In this document: in pieces, positions 18,827-28,500 of the stretch | Layout of the letters: every line of letters starts with the position of its first letter | How positions within the stretch are numbered: the stretch's first letter is position 1 | From: Verrucomicrobiia bacterium | Lineage (GTDB): Bacteria; Verrucomicrobiota; Verrucomicrobiia; Limisphaerales; UBA9464 | DNA: 64,000 nt | Direction of reading: 5' to 3' | Assembly (NCBI GenBank): GCA_019634635.1 | Contig: JAHCBB010000001.1 | Location: 309,445 to 373,444, forward strand | Notes under the pieces: model-generated | Database searches by the model: none | The model's input: the letters and a program-made list of their open reading frames with translations, nothing else | What the model was told of the DNA's origin: nothing | Program-made: the position numbers and the translations under genes

Positions 18827-19928
18827 ATCGGCTGGTGGGACCGCGGAATCCGTCCGCCGCCGCGCCCGCGCCCTTGGGTTCGACATCTGCCGCATCACCA
18901 CGGCCGCGCCCCCGGCGTCCGCGGAACGCTTCCTGGACGCCCTGGCGTCCGGACGCCACGGCGCGATGGACTGGCTGGCCCGCACGGCCGGCCGCCGCAC
19001 CGACCCGCAATCGGTGCTGCCGGGAGTGCGCAGCATCGTCATCGTCGCCATCAGCTACGCCTCATCCCCGCCGCCATCCCGGCGCGCCTCCACCGTCGCC
19101 ACGGGGCGGGTGGCCCGCTACGCGCGGCATGAGGACTACCACGAGGTGATGGCTCCAGGTCTCCGGGCACTGGCCGCCCATCTCGACAGCCTGGCGGGTC
19201 CGGGCGGGCGGTCCCTCTGGTACGTGGACACCGGACCCGTCCTGGAACGGGATCTTGCCCAGCGCGCCGGACTGGGCTTCATCGGCAAACACACCAACTT
19301 GATTTCGCGGGAGTTGGGGAACTGGTTCCTGCTGGGTGAGGTGCTGACCACTGCGGACTTGGCCGCAGATCCACCGGAGCGGAACCGTTGCGGGTCATGC
19401 ACCCGATGCCTGGCCGCATGCCCCACCGCGGCGTTCCCGGCACCCTTCACGCTCGATGCCAGGCGATGCATCTCGTACCTGACCATTGAATGGAAGGGTC
19501 CCGTTCCCGAGGAATTCCGGCCACTGATTGGGGACCGGATCTTCGGATGCGACGACTGCCTGGAGGTGTGCCCCTGGAACCGGTTCGCGCGGGAGGGCGC
19601 CCTGATGCGGGCGCACCGGCGTCCGGACCTGGATGCGCCGCGGCTCCGGGACTGGTTGTCCCTTGACGAGGCGGCCTTCCGATCGCGATTCCGTGGAACC
19701 CCGTTGATGCGCACGAAGCGCCGGGGCCTGCTGCGCAATGTCTGTATCGCATTGGGGAATGTCGGCGGGGCGGGGGACCTGGATCCGCTGCGCGAGGCGG
19801 CCGGGGATTCGGAGCCGCTCATTGCGGAGCATGCCGCCTGGGCGGTCCGACGAATTGAGGAACGTTTGGGCGTGACGCTGCCGGCCGGGTCCCCCGGCGG
19901 CGAACCGCCTACGCCAGAAGGGGATTGA
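18813..19928 (+). CDS. queG: Epoxyqueuosine reductase
   Basis: Cobalamin-dependent iron-sulfur enzyme that reduces epoxyqueuosine to queuosine in tRNA. The 371-residue protein has the catalytic Asp in YVDTGPVLERD (D139). Two [4Fe-4S] motifs follow: CGSCTRCLAAC (C193, C196, C199, C203) and C219 with CDDCLEVCPWN (C246, C249, C253). A HEAT-like C-terminal segment follows. All cluster ligands are present. Its last 20 bases overlap the end of the convergent DUF1501 gene. Confidence 0.95.
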   Translation: MNTPESAGGTAESVRRRARALGFDICRITTAAPPASAERFLDALASGRHGAMDWLARTAGRRTDPQSVLPGVRSIVIVAISYASSPPPSRRASTVATGRVARYARHEDYHEVMAPGLRALAAHLDSLAGPGGRSLWYVDTGPVLERDLAQRAGLGFIGKHTNLISRELGNWFLLGEVLTTADLAADPPERNRCGSCTRCLAACPTAAFPAPFTLDARRCISYLTIEWKGPVPEEFRPLIGDRIFGCDDCLEVCPWNRFAREGALMRAHRRPDLDAPRLRDWLSLDEAAFRSRFRGTPLMRTKRRGLLRNVCIALGNVGGAGDLDPLREAAGDSEPLIAEHAAWAVRRIEERLGVTLPAGSPGGEPPTPEGD

Positions 19929-21360
19929 CCACGTTGCCGGCGATGCCGGTGAGCCGGGCGTCGAGGCCCTGGAATTTTACGGTGAGGCGTGTGTGCTCGA
20001 TGCCCAGCAGGTGGAGCATTGTGGCGTGGAGATCATGGACATCCATGGGGTGCTCCACGGCCGCGTACCCGAGTTCATCGGTGGCCCCATAAACCAGTCC
20101 GGGCTTCACGCCCCCGCCGCACATCCAGATGGTGAATCCGGCGTTGTGATGGTCGCGTCCGTCACCCCCCTGGCTCATCGGCGTCCGGCCAAACTCGCCC
20201 GCCCACACGATGAGGGTGTCGCGCAGGAGGTCACGCTGGCGCAGATCGGTGATCAGGGCCATGCACGCCCGGTCCACCTCCTGCGCCTTCAACTCCACGC
20301 CGTGCCTCACGCCGCCATGATGGTCCCAGTCCTTGTGGTACAGCTGGATGAACCGGACCCCGCGTTCCGCGAGCCGTCGCGCCAGGAGGCAGTTGGAGGC
20401 GAAGGATCCGTCCCCGGGCTGACAACCGTACCCCTGAAGCACGCCCGCCGGCTCGCGGGAGAGGTCCATCAAGTCGGGAACGCTGGCCTGCATGAGGAAG
20501 GCCATTTCATACTGGGCAATCCGGGTCGCGACCTCGGGGTCATCCACCACCGAATCGTGTTCGAGGTTCAACCGGTTCACCGCGTCCACCACATCGCGCT
20601 GCTGCTTCCGGGTCACCCCATCCGGGTTGCCCAGATAGTGCACGGCCTCGCCGCGACCCCGCAGATGGACGCCCTGGAAGCGGCTGGGCAGGAAGCCCGG
20701 AGCCCACTGGCGGGCGGCAATGGGCTGGTTCTGACCGCCCTGGCCGAGCGAGGTCAGCACGACAAATCCGGGGAGATCCCGGGCATCGGTCCCGAGGCCG
20801 TACACCAGCCACGAACCCATGCTGGGCCGCCCCGCAATCTGCGAGCCCGTGTTCATGAACATGTGAGCCGGATCGTGATTGATCGCTTCGCTGGTCATGG
20901 ACCGGATCCAGCAGATGTCATCGGCGACCGAGCCGAGGTGCGGAAACAGCTCGCACAGCTCCACGCCGGACGCGCCGAAACGCCGGAACGGGAGCTGGGG
21001 TCCGTAGCAGGTCAGCTTCTGCCCCTGGAGCTGCGCAATCTGGCGGCCCGCGGTGAAGGATTCCGGCATCGGTTGCCCGTGCATCTCGGCCAGCCGGGGC
21101 TTGGGATCGAAGGTTTCCAGATGGGACGGTCCGCCGGCCATCGTGAGCCAGATCACCCGCCGGGCCTTCGGGACGCGGTGCAGGGGCTGGACCACGCCCG
21201 GCCAGCGATCGTCGGTCGGTGCGGCGCGCAGGGCCTCCGGCCGCAGCAGGGACGCGAGGGCGAGCGCCCCCACTCCCTGCGAAGCGCGGCCCAGGAAGAC
21301 GCGGCGCGTCTGGTGCTGTCCGCGGGCCTGCAGCCATTCTTGAAAAGGGGTCCGGTTCAT
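19909..21360 (-). CDS. DUF1501 family protein with twin-arginine-type signal
   Basis: A sulfatase-like fold protein of 483 residues, typical of Planctomycetes and Verrucomicrobia. The N-terminus contains TRRVFLGRASQGVGALALAS, an RRxFL twin-arginine-like signal, so export in folded form is likely. Conserved family segments include WLTMAGGPSHLETFDPKP, MTSEAINHDPAHMFMNTGS, LYHKDWDHHGG and WAGEFGRTPMSQGGDGRDHH. It starts at ATG 21360, two bases after the stop of the cytochrome-like DUF1553 gene, and the two form the standard pair. The biochemical role of the pair is not established. Confidence 0.92.
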   Translation of the reverse strand: MNRTPFQEWLQARGQHQTRRVFLGRASQGVGALALASLLRPEALRAAPTDDRWPGVVQPLHRVPKARRVIWLTMAGGPSHLETFDPKPRLAEMHGQPMPESFTAGRQIAQLQGQKLTCYGPQLPFRRFGASGVELCELFPHLGSVADDICWIRSMTSEAINHDPAHMFMNTGSQIAGRPSMGSWLVYGLGTDARDLPGFVVLTSLGQGGQNQPIAARQWAPGFLPSRFQGVHLRGRGEAVHYLGNPDGVTRKQQRDVVDAVNRLNLEHDSVVDDPEVATRIAQYEMAFLMQASVPDLMDLSREPAGVLQGYGCQPGDGSFASNCLLARRLAERGVRFIQLYHKDWDHHGGVRHGVELKAQEVDRACMALITDLRQRDLLRDTLIVWAGEFGRTPMSQGGDGRDHHNAGFTIWMCGGGVKPGLVYGATDELGYAAVEHPMDVHDLHATMLHLLGIEHTRLTVKFQGLDARLTGIAGNVVNPLLA

Positions 21361-21362
21361 GG

Positions 21363-24300
21363 TCAGGCGCGGGTGATGGTTTCGTGCAGATTCAGCAGGA
21401 CCCGGGCCACGCTGGTCCACGCGGCAAGGGTCGCGGGATCGAGATCGTCCGGAGCCGGAAATGCCCCCGTGCGGAGCAGGCGGATCGCCGCGTCCGGATC
21501 GGCCTCGTAGTCGGCGCGATGCTGCTCCAACAAGGCGGCCAGCGTGGTCAGTTCGAAGGCGGTGGGGGTCCGCAGCAGCACCTGACGCCAGGCCCAGGTC
21601 AGGCGGGCGAAGTCGTCGCCGGAGGCCTCATGGAGGATGCGCGCGGCAAGCGCGCGGGCCGCCTCCACGTAGGTCGGGTCGTTGAGCAGCACCAGCGCCT
21701 GTTGGGGGATGTTGGACCGCGATCGCTCCGCCGCGCATTCCTCGCGGGTCGGCGCATCAAAGGCCAGCATGCTGGGGTGTACATAGGACCGCTGCCACCA
21801 GGTGTAGAGGCCGCGGCGGTACTGCCGGTCACCGGTGCTGGCCTCGTAAGTTCGCGGGGGGAAGTTGAGGTTCTCCCAGTAGCCGTCGGGCTGATACGGA
21901 CGGCTGCTGGGACCTCCGAGATCGAGCGCCAGCAGCCCGGCCATCCAAAGGGCCTGGTCCCGGACCAGTTCGGCCTCCAGCCGCCAGCGTCCCTGCCGCG
22001 CCAGCAGGCGGTTGTCGGGGTCGCGCACCCGGAGCGATTCCCGAGCCCGGGAGCTTTGCCGGTAGGTGTCGCTGAGCACCAGGAGGCGCACCATGTGCTT
22101 GAGATCCCAACCCGACTCCTGGAATTCGCATGCCAGCCAGTCGAGCAGCTCCGGATGCGACGGCGGTTCGCCCTGGGCCCCGAAATCGTCCATGACCCTG
22201 GAGAGGCCGGTGCCAAAAAACTGCCGCCAGAGCCGGTTCATGACCACGCGGGCGGTGAGCGGGTTCTCCGGCGAAACCAGCCAGTTCGCCAGGTCCAGTC
22301 GGGTGGGCCGATCATCTCCGGCGGGTGCCTGCATCGTGGACTGCAGGAAGGCGGGGATCGCCGGCGGGACTTCCTCTCCGGTTTCGATGAGCCAGTTGCC
22401 CCTCGGGAGAATCCGGACGGTGCGGAGGGGCCCGGTCCGCATGGTGACCAGGCTCCGTGGCAGCATCGCCTCGAAGTCCGCGCGGGCCTTGCGGGCGTTC
22501 TCAAGGCGGTCCCGCAGCGGCTCCAGGTCCGGCGCCTGATCCCGGTATTCCGCCCAGAGGACCGTCCGCGCCGGCTCGGTGTCCGGATCCTCATCGGCCC
22601 GGAGCGCGGCGATCACCGGGGGCGACGGCTGTCGAAACGGCGGGGCCGCTGCCAGCTCCGGATCTCCGGTCATGGAAATCCGGAAACAGCCCAGATTGTG
22701 CCCCTGGCCATGGGCCTGACGGATCTCGACAACGACCGCGTCGCCGTCCGCCAATTCCGGGGCGTCCGGGACGACGGCACGCAGCCGGTGCACCCGCCCA
22801 ACGGCTGGAAGGATGGCCCATCCAGTGGTCTCATCGCCGTCGCCGGGGTCCACAGCGCTGCCGGCCGTCCAACGCCGGTGCGGGTGCCGTTCGGCATGCA
22901 GCGTCTGCTCCCACGACGCCTCGGCCTCCTCCAGGAGGAGCGGGCGTGCCGTGCCGTCAGGCGATTCGATGCGGGCCCGAATGCGGGTCAGCACGAAGTT
23001 GCCGTTGCCGGACCGCCCGGGTCCTTTCGAAGGCAGCGAATCGTCCGGCAGCGCCTCCAACTGAATGCCGGCGATCCGCGAAATTCCGGGGACGAGGCGC
23101 AGGCGGTAGGTGTCGCGGTCCGGATTGGGGCCCCGGACGAGCAGGGACAGGTCGTTCCGAATTTCGAGCCTGGCGTCGCTGTCCGCGGTGGCCGAAGCCG
23201 GGGCGATGCGTGTCCAACGGTCATCCAATTCCAGCAGATGCCGTTGTTCCTGGCGCCAAGCGTTGAAGGGGCCCTCGAGTTCCGGATGCGGCCCGTGCAG
23301 TGCCTGCTCGAGCGTGGCCACCCGCTGCTGATGTTGACGCAGCGCGGATTCCTGCTCGGTGTTGGGCACCAGCATGCCGGGCTCGCGAGGCCCGACAATC
23401 GGCTCGGAGACGTCGGCAAAAAATGCCCCCATCGCGTAGAAGTCCCGGGCGGTGACCGGATCAAACTTGTGGTCGTGACATTGGGCGCAGCCGAGGGTCT
23501 GTCCGAGCCAGACGGTCCCGACGGCGCGGACCCTGTCTGTCAGGTAACGCGCCTCGTAATCCTTGGGCTGGGCGCCGCCCTCCTCCGTGGTGAGAAGGAG
23601 CCGGTTGAAGCCGGAAGCCACCTGCTGCTCGACCGTGGCCTCCGGCAGCAGATCACCCGCCAGTTGTTCGCGGGTGAACTGATCGAAGGGCAGATTGCGG
23701 TTGAAGGCCCGGATGACGTAGTCCCGGTAGGGCCAGACGTTTCGTGGGGTGTCCGAGTGGTACCCGATCGTGTCGGCAAACCGCACCACATCGAGCCAGC
23801 CCAGCGCCATGCGCTCCCCGTAATGGGGCGACGCCAGCAGGGCCTCTACCAGGTCCTCGTACGCGCGGGGCGAAGGATTCTGCTCGAAGGCCTCCACCGC
23901 ATCGGGAGTGGGTGGCAATCCCGTGAGGTCGAAGGAGAGCCGGCGCAGCAGGGTGCGGCGATCCGTCGCCGGGGCGGGCGCAAGCCCCTCGGCCGCCAGG
24001 CGCGTGCGAATGAACTGATCCACGGCGGCGGGACCCGCCGGGGCTGCGGTTCGCACCGGTTTCCGATAGGCCCAGTGGCCCTGGTATTCGGCCCCCTCCG
24101 CGATCCACTGACGGAGCACCCGCCGCTGGTCTGCGGTCAGGACCTTGTGCGACTCCGGTGGAGGCATCTGCTCGTCGGGATCCGACAGTTCAATCCGCCG
24201 GACCAGCTCGCTGGCATCGGGATCTCCGGGGACGATCGCCAGGGTGCCGGACTTCGCAGGCAGCAGTGCACGTTCCCGCTCGTCGAGGCGCAGTCCGCCC

Positions 24301-24470
24301 TTCACCTTGGTGGCGTCGGGCCCGTGGCAGGCGAAACAGGTGTTGGCGAGCAGGGGTCGCACCTCACGGTTGAAGTCCACACGTGGCGCCGCCCAAGTCG
24401 CCGGGGCCAGCACCAGGAACCCGGCCACGGCGGGCAGGCGCACTTGTTCAATCCAACCGGGGGCCTTCAT
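21363..24470 (-). CDS. PSCyt1/DUF1549/DUF1553 c-type-cytochrome-like secreted protein
   Basis: A large secreted protein, about 1035 residues from ATG 24470, where a hydrophobic signal (LPAVAGFLVLAPATWAAP) begins. The frame extends upstream without a signal. The domain order is the usual one: a PSCyt1 haem-binding motif CFACH at 45-49, DUF1549 at about 147-350 including a second site CAQCHDHKFDP, a middle region with a carbohydrate-binding-like fold, and DUF1553 from about 720 (DLANWLVSPENPLTARVVMN) to the end. Such proteins are expressed with a DUF1501 partner, which follows here after two bases. Electron transfer or sugar-related function is suspected for the family but unproven. Confidence 0.92.
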   Translation of the reverse strand: MKAPGWIEQVRLPAVAGFLVLAPATWAAPRVDFNREVRPLLANTCFACHGPDATKVKGGLRLDERERALLPAKSGTLAIVPGDPDASELVRRIELSDPDEQMPPPESHKVLTADQRRVLRQWIAEGAEYQGHWAYRKPVRTAAPAGPAAVDQFIRTRLAAEGLAPAPATDRRTLLRRLSFDLTGLPPTPDAVEAFEQNPSPRAYEDLVEALLASPHYGERMALGWLDVVRFADTIGYHSDTPRNVWPYRDYVIRAFNRNLPFDQFTREQLAGDLLPEATVEQQVASGFNRLLLTTEEGGAQPKDYEARYLTDRVRAVGTVWLGQTLGCAQCHDHKFDPVTARDFYAMGAFFADVSEPIVGPREPGMLVPNTEQESALRQHQQRVATLEQALHGPHPELEGPFNAWRQEQRHLLELDDRWTRIAPASATADSDARLEIRNDLSLLVRGPNPDRDTYRLRLVPGISRIAGIQLEALPDDSLPSKGPGRSGNGNFVLTRIRARIESPDGTARPLLLEEAEASWEQTLHAERHPHRRWTAGSAVDPGDGDETTGWAILPAVGRVHRLRAVVPDAPELADGDAVVVEIRQAHGQGHNLGCFRISMTGDPELAAAPPFRQPSPPVIAALRADEDPDTEPARTVLWAEYRDQAPDLEPLRDRLENARKARADFEAMLPRSLVTMRTGPLRTVRILPRGNWLIETGEEVPPAIPAFLQSTMQAPAGDDRPTRLDLANWLVSPENPLTARVVMNRLWRQFFGTGLSRVMDDFGAQGEPPSHPELLDWLACEFQESGWDLKHMVRLLVLSDTYRQSSRARESLRVRDPDNRLLARQGRWRLEAELVRDQALWMAGLLALDLGGPSSRPYQPDGYWENLNFPPRTYEASTGDRQYRRGLYTWWQRSYVHPSMLAFDAPTREECAAERSRSNIPQQALVLLNDPTYVEAARALAARILHEASGDDFARLTWAWRQVLLRTPTAFELTTLAALLEQHRADYEADPDAAIRLLRTGAFPAPDDLDPATLAAWTSVARVLLNLHETITRA

Positions 24471-24631
24471 CGGAGCTTTGCTTGGACCACCATGGCGCAA
24501 TGCCCCTTCGAATTCCAACGGGGTATTTTTTGGGGGAACGGTTTCGATGGACGGATTGGCTGTTGCTGCTGCCGGTGGGTTTGGACATAGATTTTCGGAG
24601 GCAACCGAAGGCGTTTGAAGACAAGCAACGT

Positions 24632-25576
24632 ATGCCATACATCACCAGCATCGGGCGGTGGGGGCGTCGGGCGGGCCGTCCGGCCACAAAGCGCGCGTCC
24701 GTGAACGGGGTGCTGGGAGGAAGGCCCGGCGGATTGGGGCTCCGGAGTTCGCAGGGAGTGGAATCTCCGGAATCTCCGGAGACGCTCCGGCGATGGCTGC
24801 ATCCGGCCGGAGGATTGGTTTTCGGACTGATCGTCTGCGGGCTCGTTGCCGCCGGTTGCGGGAGGACCGGCGGTCCGGAGGCTCCCGTTTCAACGTCCCC
24901 GGCGGCAGTCGTTGAGCCCGGGGATGCCGCGACGGAGGCGGCTGCGGACGAACCGGGTGATGCTGGCATCGTCCCGCTGCCTCTGGATCTGCTCGGCGCC
25001 GACGACGTTTCCGGCGAGATTGCGGAGGCCGAGGATCTGGCGCGGGCCGGCAGGCTGGCGGAGGCGGAGGTCGCCTATGCGGCCTTGATTTCCCAGGTGG
25101 TGGATAACGAAGAGGTCCATTTCAACTTCGCCCACCTTCTGGCCCGCCTCGGCAGGACCAACGAGGCGATGGCCCACTACGAGATCGCCATCGAACTCCT
25201 GCCGACCTATGCGGAGGCCCACAACAACCTCGGGAATCTTCTGGTCAAGCAGCGCCGGTTTGACGAGGCGATCGCGCACTTTGAGAAGGCGATCCGGGTC
25301 AACGATCGAGACAGCGTCACGTACAACAACCTCGGAACCGCGCTTGCAGGGGCCGGACGGGTTCCGGACGCGGTGCCGCAGTTCGCGCACGCAGCCCGGT
25401 TGAATCCCGATTATGTGGAGGCCTGGTTCAATCTGGGGCGATCCGCGCTCACCCTGGGCCGATTGGATGATGCCATCCCCGCGCTGGAGACGGCCGTCCG
25501 GTTGCGTCCCGACCTGACCCCGGGAGTGCGGGCGCTCGAACAGGCCAGGCGCTTGAAGCAGGCTCGCGGCTACTGA
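24632..25576 (+). CDS. TPR-repeat lipoprotein
   Basis: The C-terminal 200 residues form about five tetratricopeptide repeats (AEVAYAALISQV, NEAMAHYEIAIELLPTYAEA, DEAIAHFEKAIRVND, PDAVPQFAHAARLNPDYVEA, DDAIPALETAVRLRPDL), a protein-interaction scaffold. Before them is a hydrophobic stretch GLVFGLIVCGLVAAGC ending in a lipobox, so it is probably a lipoprotein. The start is uncertain: ATG 24632 leaves about 50 residues before the signal, and GTG 24758 would place the lipobox Cys at residue 34. It is divergent from the DUF1553 gene and its stop overlaps the convergent UnbV gene by 7 bases. TPR and UnbV proteins are frequent neighbours in this phylum. Confidence 0.82.
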   Translation: MPYITSIGRWGRRAGRPATKRASVNGVLGGRPGGLGLRSSQGVESPESPETLRRWLHPAGGLVFGLIVCGLVAAGCGRTGGPEAPVSTSPAAVVEPGDAATEAAADEPGDAGIVPLPLDLLGADDVSGEIAEAEDLARAGRLAEAEVAYAALISQVVDNEEVHFNFAHLLARLGRTNEAMAHYEIAIELLPTYAEAHNNLGNLLVKQRRFDEAIAHFEKAIRVNDRDSVTYNNLGTALAGAGRVPDAVPQFAHAARLNPDYVEAWFNLGRSALTLGRLDDAIPALETAVRLRPDLTPGVRALEQARRLKQARGY

Positions 25577-28500
25577 CGCCTGCCGTCCGCATGGCGCACC
25601 CGGAGCTCCCGGGTGCCGGGCGCAACACCGGTCCTCGTGACCGTTCCGTCGGGCCACCGAACTTCGATGGCGTCCGGGCGCACCCCGCCCACCACGGTCA
25701 CTGCTGAAGGCTGTGACCAGTACCCCCCGCCGGACGTTACGGCCTGTGCCGCACCCGGGCGTTCTCTGCGGATCGGCCGCAAGACCGCGCCCACCCCGTC
25801 TGGATTGGCGGCGGGGCCTTCGAGGCGGACCCGGAGTCCCGGCGTCGCGGCGAGGTTCCGGAACAATTGGGTCGCCGCGCCGTTCTGGCCAACGGCCAGG
25901 TCCACGCGGCCGTCCGCGTCGAAATCCGCCGCCGCGGCGCCGCGCTGTTCCCCGTAAATCGCGATCCCGCTGCGGTCCCCGGGCACCGGCAGGAAGCCCC
26001 CATGACCGTCCCCCCGCAGCAGCAGCCCGCGCCCGGCGTCCATCCGCGTATCCTCCGGTCGGACTGCGAACAGGTTCTGGGCCAATAGGAGGTCCAGATG
26101 CCCGTCTCCGTCAAAATCTGCTGCGGCGATTCCGAAAACCGGCGCCCACTGCGCCTCGGACGGCAGCGGACGCGCCTCAAACCGGTCGCCGCGGCGGAGG
26201 AAGACCATGGATTCCAGATGGTCCGCGCCGTGGTGTTGCGCCTTGCCGGCAGCAGGACCGAGGAGTGCGGACACCTCCGTGGCCGCAAATGCGGCGTGGG
26301 TCGGGACGCGCAGCGGCAGGTCGGAGAGCGAGGCCGCAAGGGTGGTCCTGTCGCGCAGCGGACGCAGGACGCCGCGGTCGGAAACGTACTCCACGATTCC
26401 GAGGGTGCCCGATCCATCGAAGTCGCCGGAGGCCAGGCGGACGCGTCCGCCGCCCCAGATCTCGGCGAACGTGTTGCGGCCGCGGTTTCCGGCGATCAGA
26501 TCGAGGCGGCCGTCGCCATCCACATCCCCGACGGCCACGCTGTTCCACCAGCCCGTGACCGTGTCGAGTCCGAGGTCGCGCGTCCGTTCAATCCAATCGC
26601 CATCATGGTGGGCGAACACCCGGATCGGTCCCAGCTCACACGCGAGCACCAGCTCCGGCCGCGGATCCCCGAGGAGGTCCACGAACAGCGCGTCGCTGAC
26701 CGGCCCCACGGTGTCCCACGGGCCGCCAACAGGCACCAGCGTGCCGGCGTCGTTGCGGAGGAATCGCGAGCCGCCCGGCTCCGGCCAGCGGCGGCTGGTG
26801 AACCGCGCTCCGAGGAAGACGTCGAGGTCACCGTCGCCATCCACGTCGCCGAGGGTCATCGGACCCATGCTGGCTCCGTCCCCCGGGATCGGGGCGTCGG
26901 ACTCGAGAGCCCCGGGCGTCCAGCTCCATCGGAGTGCCGCGGGGGCCGGGCCGGTTCCGGATTCGAAACGTGCCAGAGCCCCGACCAGTTCGCGCCGCCC
27001 GTCGGTGCCGGTCCAGCCCAGTACCGCCCCAAGGTCATCGGGCACCACCGGGCCGTCCACGGGAACGGGCTGAAATCCTCCGCGTCCATCCCCCAGAAAC
27101 ACCCCCGGCCGGCCGCCGCGTCCGGTTCCCACCACCAGGTCCTCGTGTCCATCGCCGTTGAGATCCATCCAGGAGATTCCCGGGCCTCCCTGACTGTACC
27201 GCTGCGGCAGCAGGGGCTGCACGGCGAAGTCATCGAATTCCGGATCCTGGTGCCGGTGAGCAAGGAGGGCGCTGAGGTTGGTGAACCAGGTGGGCATCGG
27301 CGGCGGGACGGCCGGCGAACCGGGTTTTGGACCCGCGCCAGACTCATCCACCTCGTACACGTGGTTGGGCAGGACCCCGCCGATGTGGCTGACCGCCCCG
27401 GAGGGCCAGCGGACTTCCAGACTCATGAGGCCATCGCCGGCCGCAAAGGTGCGCTGCGTCTGGCTGTGGGAAAGGTACTGGCCGCCGGCCACCACCATCT
27501 GGCGCTGCTCCACCGGTCCGCCGCGCATGAGGATTTCGGCGCCGATGCCCGCGGTGTTGGGGGGGCGCCCCCGCAGGCGCACGGCCACCCGTGGCGCGCT
27601 CGAATTGTTGCGGTAGACCAGCGGCGGTCCCTCCATTGCGTTGGCCACCACGTCCGGGTCGCCGTCGTCGTCGAGGTCGGCCAAGATCATGCCGTGGGCG
27701 ATGCGCGTGGAGTCAAAGCCCCACGCGCGGCTCACCTCCTCAAAGGTGAGGTTGTGACGATTCCGGAACGCAAACTTGGGAGGCTCCAGCCGGGGATACT
27801 CCGAGAGCAGTGATCGGGTGGCCTGCTGGCTTTGGTTGGGACGTGACCGGACGCGCTCGTTGATGTCCCGGTCATTGACATCGTGACGATGGCCGTTGGA
27901 GACGAGCAGGTCCTCCCAGCCGTCGAGGTCCACATCCAGAAAGATGGGGGTCCAGGACCATCCGGTGGCTGCCACGCCGGCAAAGCTGGCGATTTCCGCC
28001 CAGGTTTCATCACCGCGGTTCCAGTACAGGCAGTTCCGGGGGAATTCCTCTCGGTCGTTGAAAATCCCCGCCACCCGCCGGAGGGGCATTCGACCGCTGG
28101 AGGTGCGCAGGTGCTGACCCAGGCTGGGGTTCAGCATTTCCACCGTGCAGAAATCGTAGCGGCCATCCCGGTCCAGATCGGCGAAGTCCACCCCCATGGA
28201 GGCCAGGCTCATGTTGCGCAGGGCAAATTCCCCGGCTTCCCGGAAACGGCCGGTCCCATCTCCAAACCACAGCCGGTCGGGCGTCTGGAAATCGTTGCAG
28301 ACGAAAAGGTCCAGAAGTCCGTCGCCATTGATGTCGCGCATTTGCACGGCCAGTCCAAGATCCCATGGTGCCGCCATGGGGCGGCCGGCGGCATCGCGGA
28401 AGGCCTGTTCCCAGGGGACTTCGGCGAATCGCGCGGCACCGTCATTGGTGTACAGGGAGTCGGGGTCCCCGAACTCATACAGGACCCCTTCGATGATCCG

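Noticed and set aside
21219..24590. Frame of over 1100 codons on the plus strand opposite the DUF1501/DUF1553 pair
   Set aside because: It mirrors the third-position GC of two well-supported minus-strand genes and has no recognisable domain.
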